A DNA stretch of 64,000 bases, taken from Sphaerisporangium melleum (GTDB taxonomy: Bacteria > Actinomycetota > Actinomycetes > Streptosporangiales > Streptosporangiaceae). The position numbers were made by a program, and so were the translations under genes. Shown here piece after piece: positions 8,541 to 18,387 of the stretch (positions are counted from its first letter, which is position 1; every line of letters begins with the position of its first letter). The notes under the pieces were generated by a model. That model saw only the letters and a list, made by a program, of their open reading frames with translations, was not told the DNA's origin and did no database searches. The stretch is taken from contig NZ_BMNT01000018.1 in assembly GCF_014646695.1 (NCBI RefSeq), positions 111,068 through 175,067 of the forward strand, given 5' to 3'.

Positions 8541-9545
8541 TCAGCGGGCGGCGGCCTCCTCCTCCACGAGCTTGAGCAGGTCGGGCAGGCTCATGGACCC
8601 GGGCGGCCGCTGCTCGCGGGCGAACTCGGCGGCGAGCCTGCGCACGGTCTCGTTGGCCGGGACCGGCACGCCGTGCAGCCGGCCGAGCAGGATGATCTCG
8701 CCGTTGAGGTAGTCCGCCTCGATGCTGCCGCTGCCCTTGGCCAGGCTCTGCCAGGACGAGCCGCCGGGCCGGTCCAGCCCGTCGACGGCCACCTCGTGCA
8801 CCTGGTCGCCCCGGACGCGGGCCTCCTCCTCCGGAGAGGTGAAGGGGATGCCTGCCGCGGCCAGCACGGCGCGGCCCTCGTCCAGCAGGCGCTCCACCAG
8901 CGGCCCGGCCCCGGGAGCCAGACCGCAGATCGCCTGCGGGGCGTTGCCGAGGTTGGTCAGCAGCTTGCCGTACTTCCAGCGCATCACGTCGGGCACGACC
9001 GGGGCGAGGAACATGGCGCCGCGCAGGTCGGCGGCGATCCGCTCGATCGTCTCGTCGGTGCCGCCGGGGTAGCGGCCGAGGGTCAGCAGACCCGACAGCG
9101 GTGCGCCGTGCGAGACCACCGCGCCCGGCGACAGGTGCAGGGCGGGCAGCCAGACGCACACGCCGTACACGTGGCGGAACAGGCGCAGCGCCATCCGCTC
9201 GTTCTCCACGGCGTTCTGGGCGCACAGCAGAGGCAGCACATCGGCCGCGGTGCCGCCCCCGGCGACCGGCCGCGGCGCCCACGCGGACAGGATCTCCTGG
9301 CTGTCCTGGGTCTTGACCGCGAGCACGAGCACGTCGTCCGGCCGCAGGTCGATCTCCTCGGGGCCGGCCGCGGCGGTGACCGGCAGGGTCACCGTGCCGT
9401 GCGGGGAGAGCAGGTGCAGGCCGTCCTGGCGGATCGCGTCCAGATGCGCGCCCCGCGCGACCAGGACGACCTCGCGCCCGCTCTGGGCGAGCCGCCCGCC
9501 GATCGTCCCGCCGACCGCGCCGGCGCCGATGATGATGTAGCGCAT
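8541..9545 (-). CDS. Ketopantoate reductase (PanE/ApbA) family oxidoreductase
   Basis: A 334-residue cytosolic NADP-dependent dehydrogenase. The Rossmann motif GAGAVGGTIGGRLA starts near residue 7, followed by VVLVARGAHLDAI and VLVLAVKTQD, typical of 2-dehydropantoate 2-reductases. Length is at the long end for PanE. Actinomycetes carry several paralogues of this family, so true pantothenate synthesis is not certain. ATG at 9545 is preferred; GTG at 9548 is one codon upstream. Confidence 0.8.
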   Translation of the reverse strand: MRYIIIGAGAVGGTIGGRLAQSGREVVLVARGAHLDAIRQDGLHLLSPHGTVTLPVTAAAGPEEIDLRPDDVLVLAVKTQDSQEILSAWAPRPVAGGGTAADVLPLLCAQNAVENERMALRLFRHVYGVCVWLPALHLSPGAVVSHGAPLSGLLTLGRYPGGTDETIERIAADLRGAMFLAPVVPDVMRWKYGKLLTNLGNAPQAICGLAPGAGPLVERLLDEGRAVLAAAGIPFTSPEEEARVRGDQVHEVAVDGLDRPGGSSWQSLAKGSGSIEADYLNGEIILLGRLHGVPVPANETVRRLAAEFAREQRPPGSMSLPDLLKLVEEEAAAR

Positions 9546-9589
9546 CACGCGATCATCCCACTGGCCGCGCGCCGCGCCGGGTCCGGGGG

Positions 9590-10600
9590 TCAGGCCGACT
9601 CGCGGACGACCAGCTCGGTGGGCAGGACCACCGGGTCGACGTGCCCGGCGCCGTCGATCAGGTCGAGCAGGAGGCGCACGGTCTCCTCGGCGACCCGCTC
9701 GAGCGGCTGGCGCATCGTGGTCAGCGGCGGGTGGGTGGACACCGCGACCGCCGAGTCGTCGAAGCCGCCCACCGCGACGTCCTCCGGCACCCGCCGCCCC
9801 GCGGCGCGCAGCGCGGCCAGCGCGCCCGCCGCCATGAGGTCGGAGCCGACGAACACCGCGTCGATGCCGGGCGTGCGCTCCAGCAGCTCTGCCATGGCGA
9901 CCTCGCCGCCGCGCCGGGTGTAGTCGCCGTGGGCGATGAGCTTCTTGGTCGCCCGCCGGCCCAGCACATCGACGAAGCCCTCCAGCCGGCGCAGCCCGCC
10001 CGGGGTGTCCAGCGGCCCGGTGATGGTGGCGATGCGCCTGCGCCCCCGCCCGGCCAGGTAGCGGGTCATCTGCCGTGCCCCCTCGCGGTCGTCGGCGGCG
10101 GCGTAGGGGATCGGCGACCGCCGGCCGAGCACCTCACCGCAGGCCACGGCGGGCACCCCGGCGACCTCCAGCGCGTCCAGGAGCGGGTCGCCGGCGTGCG
10201 TGGAGACCAGCAGGACGCCGTCGGCGTGCCCGCCGCGCAGGTAGCGCATCACCCGGTCGCGGTCGCCGCCGTCCCCGGCGATCATGAGCACCAGGGAGAC
10301 GTCCCGCTGCGCGAGCCGCTGGGTGGCGGTGCGCAGCAGGACGCTGAAGTTCGGGTCCTCGAACAGCTTCTCCTGCGGTTCGGACAGGACCAGGGCCACC
10401 GACCCGGTGCGCTGGGTGACCAGGCTGCGGGCGTTGCGGTTGACCACGTAGCCCGTCTCGGCGATGGCCCGCTCGATCGCGGCGCGCGCCGCCGTGCTGA
10501 CGTACCGGTCGCCGTTGAGCACGCGCGAGACCGTGCCGCGCGAGATGCCGGCGGCGGCGGCCACGTCGTGGATGGTGGGACGCTTTCTGGTCACGCGCAT
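9590..10600 (-). CDS. LacI family repressor of the adjacent sugar operon
   Basis: A 336-residue regulator. The N-terminal helix-turn-helix (residues 9-30, IHDVAAAAGISRGTVSRVLNG) and hinge are canonical, followed by a periplasmic-binding-type effector domain (VALVLSEPQ, then GVLLVSTH and GGFDDSAVA). The ATG overlaps the stop of the upstream permease (TGATG at 10602-10598), making it the last gene of the transport operon. Two matching palindromes at 13756 and 13870 are the probable operators, so it should repress both the transporter and the divergent GH42 gene until a galactoside-type inducer binds. Confidence 0.9.
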   Translation of the reverse strand: MRVTRKRPTIHDVAAAAGISRGTVSRVLNGDRYVSTAARAAIERAIAETGYVVNRNARSLVTQRTGSVALVLSEPQEKLFEDPNFSVLLRTATQRLAQRDVSLVLMIAGDGGDRDRVMRYLRGGHADGVLLVSTHAGDPLLDALEVAGVPAVACGEVLGRRSPIPYAAADDREGARQMTRYLAGRGRRRIATITGPLDTPGGLRRLEGFVDVLGRRATKKLIAHGDYTRRGGEVAMAELLERTPGIDAVFVGSDLMAAGALAALRAAGRRVPEDVAVGGFDDSAVAVSTHPPLTTMRQPLERVAEETVRLLLDLIDGAGHVDPVVLPTELVVRESA

Positions 10601-11484
10601 CAGTTTTTCACGGAGCCGCTGGACAGGTCGGTGCGCCAGTACCGCTGCATGGTCAGGAACAGCGCGACCAGTGGGATGAGCGACAGCAGCGTGCCGGTGA
10701 TGATCAGGTTGTACAGCGACGGCTGGTTGGCCCCGGCGGCGAGCATCGTGTACAGGCCGACGGTCATCGGGAACCGGTGGTCGTCGCCCAGCATGATGAA
10801 CGGCAGCAGGAAGTTGGTCCAGATCGCGACGAACTGGAACAGGAAGATGGTCACCATGGCGGGCAGCATCAGCGGCAGCGCCACGTTCAGCGCGAGCCGT
10901 CCCTCGGTGGCCCCGTCGATGCGCGCGGCCTCCAGCAGCGCGTCCGGGATCGCCGCGGCGGCGTACACCCGGGCCAGGTAGATGCCGTACGGGCTGAGGA
11001 TCTGCGGCAGCAGGACCGACCAGTAGGTGCCGGCCAGCCCGGCCTTCGACAGCAGCAGGTACTGCGGGACGGCGAGCACCACCGCGGGCACCAGGACGCC
11101 GCCGAGCAGCAGGTTGAAGGCCAGGCCGCGGCCGGGAAAGCGGAACTTCGCCAGCGCGTAGCCCGAGACCGCCGACACGGCCGTGGACAGCAGCGCCCCC
11201 ACCCCCGCGTACAGCACCGTGTTGAGCATCCACAGCCAGAACACCCCGTCGCGGTAGGCCGCGAGGTCGGCGAGGTTGGCGAGCAGGCCGGTGCCGGGCA
11301 GGAGCGTCGAGGTGGTGAACAGCTCGGCCCTGGACTTGGTGGCCGCGACCAGCACCCAGGCCACGGGGAACAGGCAGTACAGCGCGCCGAGCAGCAGCAC
11401 CGCGGTCGGCGCCGCTCCGTACGCGCGGCGGCGGCCCGGACGGGCCGTCCCGGCCGCCGGTGCGGTCGCGTTCGCCCGGGTCAT
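10600..11484 (-). CDS. Carbohydrate ABC transporter permease (MalG type)
   Basis: A 294-residue inner-membrane permease of the CUT1 sugar-uptake family, with six predicted transmembrane segments. The cytoplasmic loop EAARIDGATEGRLALNVALPL is the signature that contacts the ATPase. It starts with an ATGA overlap on the preceding permease and ends in TGATG over the repressor start. No ATPase is encoded in the cluster, which is usual for actinobacteria that use a shared MsiK-type subunit elsewhere. Confidence 0.9.
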   Translation of the reverse strand: MTRANATAPAAGTARPGRRRAYGAAPTAVLLLGALYCLFPVAWVLVAATKSRAELFTTSTLLPGTGLLANLADLAAYRDGVFWLWMLNTVLYAGVGALLSTAVSAVSGYALAKFRFPGRGLAFNLLLGGVLVPAVVLAVPQYLLLSKAGLAGTYWSVLLPQILSPYGIYLARVYAAAAIPDALLEAARIDGATEGRLALNVALPLMLPAMVTIFLFQFVAIWTNFLLPFIMLGDDHRFPMTVGLYTMLAAGANQPSLYNLIITGTLLSLIPLVALFLTMQRYWRTDLSSGSVKN

Positions 11485-12407
11485 CGGCCCTCCCCGAAGG
11501 CGCGGTCGCGCACCACGCGCAGGAAGCCGAACGACAGCACCACCGAGATCGCGGCGATCACCACGGCGGTGGCCGCCGCCGAGTACAGGTCGCCGGTGAC
11601 GAAGGCGTCCCGGTAGACCTTCATCAGCGGGCTCCAGGTCGTGCTGATGGTGTTGGTCAGCGGGCGCAGCGTCATGGGCTCGGTGAACACCTGGACGGTG
11701 GCGATGATCGAGAACACGGTGGTGAGGATGATCGCGGGGGTCACGATCGGCACCTTGATCCGCAGGGCGATCTGCGTCTCGCTCGCGCCGTCGATGCGCG
11801 CGGCCTCGTAGTACTCGCGCGGCACGGCCCGCAGGGTGGTGTACAGCACCAGCATGTTGAAGCCGACGCCGCCCCAGACGGCCACGTTGGCCATCGAGAA
11901 GGTCACCGTGCCGGCGCCCAGCAGGTCGACGCGCGCGCCGAGAGCCGACAGCGCGTCGTTGACCGGGCTGACACCGGGCAGGTAGAGGAAGCCCCACAGC
12001 AGCGAGGCCGCGACGCCGGGCACGGCGTACGGCAGGAAGATCGCCGCCCGGGAGAAGCGGGCGAAGCGGACGTGCAGTGTGTCGAGCAGGAGGGCGAACA
12101 GCAGGGCGAGGCCGAGCATCACGACCAGCACCAGCGCGCCGTAGCCGAGCACGCGCAGCCAGCCGGCCCACAGTTCGCCGTCGCCGAGCGCCGTGGCGTA
12201 GTTGGCGAGGCCGACGAAGACCTCCTTCCTGGCGCCCTTGCCGAGCCCGAGCCCGGACACCTTGGTGCGGCGCAGGCTGAGGTAGGCCGTGTAGCCGATG
12301 GGCAGCGCCGTGAACAGCGCGAACAGCACCATCGCCGGGGCGAGGAAGAGATAGGGCGCGGCGCCCGCCCGCCGGGTGCGGGCGCCTGCCGGGCGGTGTG
12401 GGCTCAC
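11481..12407 (-). CDS. Carbohydrate ABC transporter permease (MalF type)
   Basis: A 308-residue CUT1-family permease. The first transmembrane segment is near residue 20 (YLFLAPAMVLFALF) and the conserved loop is YYEAARIDGASETQIALRIKVP. It begins with GTG at 12407, overlapping the TGA of the binding-protein gene, so the order binding protein, MalF, MalG, LacI is one coupled operon. It forms the channel heterodimer with the next gene. The substrate is inferred from the divergent beta-galactosidase as a galactoside oligomer. Confidence 0.9.
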   Translation of the reverse strand: MSPHRPAGARTRRAGAAPYLFLAPAMVLFALFTALPIGYTAYLSLRRTKVSGLGLGKGARKEVFVGLANYATALGDGELWAGWLRVLGYGALVLVVMLGLALLFALLLDTLHVRFARFSRAAIFLPYAVPGVAASLLWGFLYLPGVSPVNDALSALGARVDLLGAGTVTFSMANVAVWGGVGFNMLVLYTTLRAVPREYYEAARIDGASETQIALRIKVPIVTPAIILTTVFSIIATVQVFTEPMTLRPLTNTISTTWSPLMKVYRDAFVTGDLYSAAATAVVIAAISVVLSFGFLRVVRDRAFGEGR

Positions 12408-13720
12408 GGGACGATCTGGAACCCGGACTTGCGCATGTCGGCGACGGTGGCGTCCTGCATGGCGCGCACCGCCGCGGCGAAGTCCGAGCGGTCCTGGATC
12501 GCCTTGCCGAAGGCGTCCTTGAAGGCGTTGTAGGTGACGTTGACGTTCGGGCCGAAGGTGAAGCCGCGGGCGGTGGCGCCGATCTCGGCGGCGGTCTTCC
12601 AGAAACCGGGCCGGTCGGCGAAGTAGTCCGGGTCCTTGGACAGCGCGGCCTGGCCCTTGACCGACGCCGGGTACACCGCGCCCTGGCCGGCGAGCAGCGC
12701 GACCGCCTGCGGGTCGGTGTTCAGCCAGGTGGCGAACCGCACGGCCGCCTGCCTGCTGGGGGACGTGGCCGCCACGGCGGTGGAGGAGCCGCCCCAGAAC
12801 CCGGTGTGCGGCTCGCTCGCGTTCCACTGCGGCAGCGGCGCGACCGCCCACTTGCCCTTGCCGTCGGGGGCGTTGCTCGCCAGCACGCCCGGTGCCCACA
12901 CGGCGGAGATCCAGGAGAGCTGGGTGCCGTCGTTGAGGGCTTTGTTCCACTCGGGGGTGAAGTACGGCTTGTCGCCGATGACGCCCTCCTTGACCAGGCC
13001 GCCCCAGTAGCCGGCGACCCGCAGGGTCGGCTCGTCGGCGATCGCGACCTTCCACGCCTCGCCGTCGATGGACCACCACCGGGCGCCGGCCTGCTGGGCC
13101 AGCCCGGCGAAGGAGCCGGGGTCCTTGCTGGAGAAGGCGCCGAGCAGCACCTTGGGGTTCTTCTCGTGCAGGGCGCGCGCGGTGGCGGCGTACTCGTCCC
13201 AGGTCGTGGGCACCTTGAGGCCGTACTTGTCGAACAGGTCCCTGCGGTAGTAGAACATCATCGGCCCGCTGTCCTGCGGGATCGCGTACACCGCGTCGGT
13301 GCCGAGGGTGACCAGGCTCCAGACGCCCTCGCCGAACTCGGCCTTGGCGGGCCCGGCCTCGGCTTTGATGTCGGCCACGGCGTCGGCGGCCACGAACGAG
13401 GGCAGCATCTGGTACTCCGCCTGCACCAGGTCCGGCGGGTTGCCGGCCTTGGCGGCGGTGAGGAACTTGGCCGCGGCGTCGTCGCCGCCCGCCTGCTTGC
13501 TGACCGTGACCTGGATGTCGGGGTGGGCGGCGTTCCAGGACTGGACGATCTTGTCCATGTTCGGGACCCAGGTCCAGTAGGTCAGCTTGACCGGCCGGGC
13601 CGGGGCGCCGGCCGACGCGGCGGGGGAGGCGGTCTCCCCGGCCGTCCCCCCGGAGCACCCCGCTGCGAGTGCGGCGGCGAGCGCGACCGCCGCCACCGCC
13701 GAGAGCCGTCGTGTACCCAT
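12404..13720 (-). CDS. Sugar ABC transporter substrate-binding lipoprotein
   Basis: A 438-residue extracytoplasmic solute-binding protein of the CUT1 type. A short signal peptide ends in ALAAGC, a lipobox, followed by a Ser/Ala/Pro-rich tether. The mature part starts with VKLTYWTW, the typical first strand. The start chosen is ATG at 13720, preceded by GGAG; an in-frame upstream Met at 13753 would put 11 polar residues before the signal peptide. It is the first gene of the transport operon, and its promoter region carries the palindromic operator at 13756-13771. Confidence 0.9.
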   Translation of the reverse strand: MGTRRLSAVAAVALAAALAAGCSGGTAGETASPAASAGAPARPVKLTYWTWVPNMDKIVQSWNAAHPDIQVTVSKQAGGDDAAAKFLTAAKAGNPPDLVQAEYQMLPSFVAADAVADIKAEAGPAKAEFGEGVWSLVTLGTDAVYAIPQDSGPMMFYYRRDLFDKYGLKVPTTWDEYAATARALHEKNPKVLLGAFSSKDPGSFAGLAQQAGARWWSIDGEAWKVAIADEPTLRVAGYWGGLVKEGVIGDKPYFTPEWNKALNDGTQLSWISAVWAPGVLASNAPDGKGKWAVAPLPQWNASEPHTGFWGGSSTAVAATSPSRQAAVRFATWLNTDPQAVALLAGQGAVYPASVKGQAALSKDPDYFADRPGFWKTAAEIGATARGFTFGPNVNVTYNAFKDAFGKAIQDRSDFAAAVRAMQDATVADMRKSGFQIVP

Positions 13721-13755
13721 GCGTAGCTCCAAGTCCGAGGTTCGGTGCCACATGT

Positions 13756-13771
13756 CTGTGAACGTTCACAG
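13756..13771. promoter_or_regulatory. LacI-family operator, site 1
   Basis: CTGTGAACGTTCACAG is a perfect 16-bp palindrome with a central CG, the architecture of LacI-family operators. It lies 36 bases upstream of the binding-protein start (13720). Confidence 0.9.
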
Positions 13772-13869
13772 AGTGAGAAGCCCGATACCTTCGCGTCAAG
13801 GTCTGTTACATGGTCGTTAAACCGCACGAAGGACCGGCCGATGCTTCCCGGCTTCCTGACCTTCGATTA

Positions 13870-13885
13870 CTGTGCACGTTCACAG
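13870..13885. promoter_or_regulatory. LacI-family operator, site 2
   Basis: CTGTGCACGTTCACAG differs from site 1 at one base. It lies 22 bases upstream of the GH42 start, centre-to-centre 114 bp from site 1. The pair lets one repressor govern both divergent units and may allow looping. Confidence 0.88.
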
Positions 13886-13906
13886 AACGGATACCGAGGG
13901 GGCACC

Positions 13907-15880
13907 ATGCGGGGCATCGCGTACGGCGGGGACTACAACCCCGAGCAGTGGCCGGAGGAGACCCACCGCGAGGATCTGCGGCTCATGCGCGAGGCCGGGG
14001 TGAACCTGGTCAACATCGGGATCTTCGGCTGGGTGCTGATGGAGCCCTCGCCCGGCGCCTACGACTTCGGCTGGCTCGACGAGATCGTGGACGGCCTGCA
14101 CGCCACCGGTGTCCGGGTCGGCCTCGGCACGCCCACCGCCGCCCCGCCCGCCTGGTTCTCCCGCCTGCACCCCGCGTCCCTGCCGGTCACCCGCGAGGGC
14201 CACCGCATCGGCGTCGGCGGCCGCGAGTCGGCCTGCCCCAGTTCCCCGGAGTACCGCGAGGCCACCGCGAACCTCGCGACCGCGCTCGCCGAGCACTACG
14301 CCGGCCACCCGGCGCTCTCGCTGTGGCATGTCCACAACGAGTACGGCGCCCCGCTCGGCGAGTGCTACTGCGACACCAGCGTCCTGGCGTTCCGGGGGTG
14401 GCTGCGCCGCGCCTACCGCGACCTGCCGGCGCTCAACGACGCCTGGGGCACGGCCTTCTGGGGGCAGCGCTACACCGACTGGGACGAGATCGACGTGCCG
14501 CGGGTCAACCACACCGTGGTCAACCCCGCCCAGCGGCTGGACTTCATGCGCTTCACCTCAGGCGAGCACCTCGACTGCTTCCGCCTGCAACGCGACATCC
14601 TGCGGCGGATCACCCCTTCGGTGCCGGTGACCACCAACTTCATGTCCACCAACTGCAAGTCGATGGACTACTGGGCCTGGGCCCGGGAGGTGGACGTCGT
14701 CTCCAACGACCACTATCTGCAGGCCGAGCGGCCCGGCAACCACATCGACCTGGCCATGTCCGCCGACCTCACCCGCTCGCTGGCCGGCGGCCCGTGGATG
14801 CTCATGGAGCACTCCACCGGCGCGGTGAACTGGCAGCCGCGCAACATCGCCAAGCGGCCGGGGGAGATGCGCCGCAACAGCCTCGCCCACGTGGCCCGCG
14901 GGTCGGACTCGGTGCTGTTCTTCCAGTGGCGCGCCTCACGGTTCGGCGCCGAGAAGTTCCACTCGGCGATGGTGCCGCAGGCCGGCACCGACTCGCGCAT
15001 GTGGCGCGACGTCGTGGCCCTCGGCGCCGACCTCGCCGAGCTGGCGGAGGTGGCCGGCGGCGCGGTGCGCGCCGAGGTCGCCCTGGTGTGGGACTGGCAG
15101 TCGTGGTGGGCGCTGGAGCTGGAGTGGCGCCCGTCCGCCGACCTCGCCTTCCGGGAGCGGATGGACGCCTACTACGAGGCGCTGTGGCGCTCGCACGTCA
15201 CGGTCGACTTCGTGCACCCCGCCGCGGACCTGTCCGGCTACCGGCTGGTGGTCGCGCCCAGCCTGTACCTGCTCACCGAAGCGGCGGCCAAGAACCTGCG
15301 CGGGTACGTCGAGGCGGGCGGGCACCTGTTCGTCTCCTGTTTCTCCGGCATCGTGGACGAGCACGACACCGTGCACGACGGGCCTTACCCGGGGGCGCTG
15401 CGCGAGGTGCTCGGCCTGAGCGTCGAGGAGTTCCACCCGCTGCGCGAGGGCGAGACCGTCGCACTGAGCTCCGCGGGCTCGGCCGCCGAGGCGGCGGGCG
15501 AAGGCCGCGTCTGGTCCGAGCGGGTGCGCCCCGCCGGAGCCCGCGCGCTGTGGTCCTTCGCCGGCGGCCCGGACGCCGGGCACCCCGCCTTCACCCGCCA
15601 CGACCTCGGCGCGGGCGCCGCCTGGTACCTGGCCACCGCCGTCGCCGACCCGCGCGCCGCGCTGGAGGGGGCACTGGACGCGGCCGGCGTCGACCGCCCG
15701 CGCGGTGTGCCCGAGACGCTGGAGCTGGTGCGGCGGGCCGGGCACCTGTTCCTGATCAACCACGGTGACGAGCCGGTCACCGTCCCGGGCGTCACCGGGC
15801 GGGGAGTGCTGGACGGCGTGGAGTACGCCGGCGGCGCGACCGTCCCGGCCGGCGGCGTCACCGTCGTCCGCGAATCCTGA
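13907..15880 (+). CDS. Beta-galactosidase, glycoside hydrolase family 42
   Basis: A 657-residue cytoplasmic enzyme (no signal peptide) with the GH42 barrel beginning [17 protein letters not shown]. The general acid/base is Glu145 in WHVHNEYG and the nucleophile is Glu301 in LMEHSTG. An A4-trimerisation domain and a beta-sandwich end the protein. Of the four zinc-binding Cys seen in some family members, the pattern CYCDTS suggests that one is replaced by Ser. The start is ATG at 13907 behind GAGGGGG. It faces the sugar-uptake operon and shares the repressor sites, so it should hydrolyse the imported galactosides. Confidence 0.93.
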   Translation: MRGIAYGGDYNPEQWPEETHREDLRLMREAGVNLVNIGIFGWVLMEPSPGAYDFGWLDEIVDGLHATGVRVGLGTPTAAPPAWFSRLHPASLPVTREGHRIGVGGRESACPSSPEYREATANLATALAEHYAGHPALSLWHVHNEYGAPLGECYCDTSVLAFRGWLRRAYRDLPALNDAWGTAFWGQRYTDWDEIDVPRVNHTVVNPAQRLDFMRFTSGEHLDCFRLQRDILRRITPSVPVTTNFMSTNCKSMDYWAWAREVDVVSNDHYLQAERPGNHIDLAMSADLTRSLAGGPWMLMEHSTGAVNWQPRNIAKRPGEMRRNSLAHVARGSDSVLFFQWRASRFGAEKFHSAMVPQAGTDSRMWRDVVALGADLAELAEVAGGAVRAEVALVWDWQSWWALELEWRPSADLAFRERMDAYYEALWRSHVTVDFVHPAADLSGYRLVVAPSLYLLTEAAAKNLRGYVEAGGHLFVSCFSGIVDEHDTVHDGPYPGALREVLGLSVEEFHPLREGETVALSSAGSAAEAAGEGRVWSERVRPAGARALWSFAGGPDAGHPAFTRHDLGAGAAWYLATAVADPRAALEGALDAAGVDRPRGVPETLELVRRAGHLFLINHGDEPVTVPGVTGRGVLDGVEYAGGATVPAGGVTVVRES

Positions 15881-15887
15881 AGGCGCG

Positions 15888-17522
15888 TCAGGCGCCGCCG
15901 GATCCCGGAGCGGGCAGGGGAGCGGCGGCGCGGCCGGTCGCGGGCTCGGCGGCGGCGCCGTCGGGGACCGCGGGCAGGGTGAACACGAACGCGCTGCCGT
16001 CGGCCTGGCCGGCGTCCAGGCGGATCGTCCCGCCGTGGTACTCGACGATCTTCTTGCACAGGGCCAGCCCGATGCCCGTGCCCTCGTACTCGCCGCGGTC
16101 GTGCAGCCGCTGGAAGATGACGAAGATCTTGTCGGCGAACCGCGGCTCGACGCCGATCCCGTTGTCGCGGACCGCGACCTCCCACAGGTCGCCGGCGCGC
16201 TCGGCGGTGATCTGGATCCGCGGCGGCCGGTCGGCGGAGCGGAACTTCATCGCGTTGCCGAGGAGGTTCTGCCACAGCATGGTGAGCAGGGCCTCGTCGC
16301 CGAGCACCTCGGGCAACTCGGGCCGGAACACCACCGCGCCGGACTCCTCGGCCAGCGTCTCCAGGTTGGCCAGGGCCCGGTCGAGCGGCACCCGAAGCGG
16401 CACCGGCACCCGCTCGTTGTTCCCGCGCCCGACCCGGGAGAAGGTGAGCAGCTCGGAGATCAGCATCTGCATGCGCTTGGCGCCGTCGACCGCGAAGGCG
16501 ATGTACTCGTTGGCGCGCTCGTCGAGCCGGTCGCCGTACCTGCGCTGCAGGAGCTGGCAGAACGCGGTCACCTTGCGCACCGGCTCCTGCAGGTCGTGCG
16601 AGGCGACGTAGGCGAACTGCTCCAGCTCGGAGTTGGAGCGGCGCAGCTCCTCGGTCTGCTCGGCGAGCAGGTCGGCCTGTTCCTGCAGGCGCCGCTGCGC
16701 GTCCCGCGACACCGAGAGCTCGGCGGAGATGCGCCGGCGCATGGCGTCCACATCGGCGGCGAGCATCGTCAGGTCGCTCGGGCCCCTGATGTCGATGACG
16801 TGGCCGAACTCGCCGTTGGCGACCCGGCGCGCGGCCGCCCCCAGCCGGTCGAGCGGGCGCAGGACGGCGTAGCGCAGCAGCAGGGCCACCAGCAGCAGGG
16901 TGAGCACGAACACCGCCAGGATGGCGGCGAGCACCAGGTTGCGCCACAGCCGGGTCTGGGTGAAGCCGGCCTCGGCCCGCGCCTGCGCCCGCTCCAGGTC
17001 GGCGGCCTGCTGGTCCATCGCCGCGCGGATGCGGTCGAACAGCTGGTTGCCGGCGGCGACGCGGGCCGGATCGGCCGTCCCCGCGCCGCCCACGCGCACC
17101 GCCTCGATCATCGGGCGCGCGTACCCCTCGCGCCAGGTGCCCGCGCGCACCTCGACGAGGTCGAGGTCGGCGAGCAGCGTGCTGTCGGCGAGTGACCGGC
17201 GCAGCGTCGCGACCGAGGCCCGCTCCCGGGCCAGGCCCTGCTCGAACCCGGTGGTGAACTCCTGCCGCCCGCTGACGATGTAGCCGTGGACGCCGGCCTC
17301 CTGGTCGAGCAGGGCACCGCGCAGGCGCTCGGCGGCCAGCAGGCCAGGGGCGACGCGCCTGGTCATCTCGTCGGCGGCGGCGGTGCTGCGGCCCAGCGCC
17401 AGTACGGCGGCGGCCGCGGAGACCGTCAGCAGCACGGCCATGACGGTCAGTGTGACGGCGAACCAGGCACGTGTGTTCAGCCGGGGCCAAGTGGCGGCAC
17501 GCCCGTAGCCGGAGATGCTCAC
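15888..17522 (-). CDS. CHASE3-type sensor histidine kinase
   Basis: A 544-residue membrane-bound kinase. A transmembrane helix near residue 25, an extracytoplasmic helical region with [25 protein letters not shown] (CHASE3-like), a second helix near 210, then a HAMP linker and coiled coil ([17 protein letters not shown]). The H-box is [16 protein letters not shown], typical of phytochrome-like kinases; ATPase boxes are [15 protein letters not shown] and [12 protein letters not shown]. It ends seven bases from the convergent GH42 gene. No response regulator is encoded nearby, so it is an orphan kinase. The signal is unknown. Confidence 0.88.
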   Translation of the reverse strand: MSISGYGRAATWPRLNTRAWFAVTLTVMAVLLTVSAAAAVLALGRSTAAADEMTRRVAPGLLAAERLRGALLDQEAGVHGYIVSGRQEFTTGFEQGLARERASVATLRRSLADSTLLADLDLVEVRAGTWREGYARPMIEAVRVGGAGTADPARVAAGNQLFDRIRAAMDQQAADLERAQARAEAGFTQTRLWRNLVLAAILAVFVLTLLLVALLLRYAVLRPLDRLGAAARRVANGEFGHVIDIRGPSDLTMLAADVDAMRRRISAELSVSRDAQRRLQEQADLLAEQTEELRRSNSELEQFAYVASHDLQEPVRKVTAFCQLLQRRYGDRLDERANEYIAFAVDGAKRMQMLISELLTFSRVGRGNNERVPVPLRVPLDRALANLETLAEESGAVVFRPELPEVLGDEALLTMLWQNLLGNAMKFRSADRPPRIQITAERAGDLWEVAVRDNGIGVEPRFADKIFVIFQRLHDRGEYEGTGIGLALCKKIVEYHGGTIRLDAGQADGSAFVFTLPAVPDGAAAEPATGRAAAPLPAPGSGGA

Positions 17523-17690
17523 CGGTCCTCCTTCGTCATCGCCGGCCTGCCCTCGTGGACGGGGCCGCGCCCTCCCAGCATGCTCGCCACGATCGGCGCA
17601 CCGAAACGTGGGCGGTGCTCCGCGACCGGCTCGCGTGCGGGCGGCGGAGCTCGGACGGGCGCAGAGGGAGGACGCGACGGGCCGCGCGGG

Positions 17691-18260
17691 TCAGGAGCCG
17701 GTGGGCCGGGCGGACTCCAGCAGGTCCAGGGCCAGGTCGAGAGCGGCCTGCTTGCGCTCCTCGTCGGGGATCTTCTCGTCCTTGAGCACGAACCACGCGG
17801 CGTGCAGCGTGAAGATCGCCATGGAGGTCCGCAGGCGCTGGGCGGTCGTGGCGTCCTCGTCCCACATCAGCCCGCTGAGGGTGTTCATCATGTCGCGCAT
17901 CCGGTCGAACTTCGGATGGCCGCGCAGCGCGGTCTGGTTGCGCTCCATGAACCGCATGAACGCGTGGTGCCGGCCACTGTGCACCTCGTCGGCGTACCGC
18001 CGGATGAACTCCCGGCGGGTCTCGATCGTGCGGGGCAGGCCCTGCGCCCAGGCGATGAGCCGTTCCATGACCGCCTGCCGGTCCTCGGCCAGGCTCGCCA
18101 CGATGTCCTCTTTGGTCTTGAAGTGGTAGTAGAGCGCCGCCTTGGTCACTCCGAGCGACTCGGCGATCTCGCGCAGGGAGGTCGCCTCGTAGCCCTGCTC
18201 CGTGAAGAGTTGCAGGGCGACCTCCTGGATACGGGCTCGCGTGTCGGTCTGTGCCCTCAT
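17691..18260 (-). CDS. TetR family repressor of the divergent MFS pump
   Basis: A 189-residue regulator. The N-terminal helix-turn-helix is at residues 8-53 (ARIQEVALQLFTEQGYEATSL to TKAALYYHFKTKEDIV). It is divergent from a 14-helix efflux pump, and the 127-bp spacer carries two like-built inverted repeats, the classic layout of a drug-responsive repressor controlling its own pump. The inducer is unknown. Confidence 0.9.
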   Translation of the reverse strand: MRAQTDTRARIQEVALQLFTEQGYEATSLREIAESLGVTKAALYYHFKTKEDIVASLAEDRQAVMERLIAWAQGLPRTIETRREFIRRYADEVHSGRHHAFMRFMERNQTALRGHPKFDRMRDMMNTLSGLMWDEDATTAQRLRTSMAIFTLHAAWFVLKDEKIPDEERKQAALDLALDLLESARPTGS

Positions 18261-18294
18261 ATGCGTTCAGACGCTCCCTGGCTTCTCGAAATGA

Positions 18295-18312
18295 ACTTGA
18301 CGGCCGGCAAGT
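18295..18312. promoter_or_regulatory. TetR operator, site 1
   Basis: ACTTGACG-GC-CGGCAAGT: two 8-bp arms around a 2-bp centre, with one mismatch between the arms. It lies 34 bases upstream of the tetR start. Confidence 0.75.
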
Positions 18313-18338
18313 AAGGACCCTACCTTGGCAGTCTAATC

Positions 18339-18356
18339 ACTAGCCGGTCGGCAAGT
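18339..18356. promoter_or_regulatory. TetR operator, site 2
   Basis: ACTAGCCG-GT-CGGCAAGT: the same 8-2-8 design with one mismatch, 44 bp downstream of site 1 and 31 bases before the MFS start. The 11-mer CGGCAAGTAAG is identical in both sites (18305 and 18349). Confidence 0.75.
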
Positions 18357-18387
18357 AAGTAAGCGTTCGCCAAGGGGGCGTAAAGTA

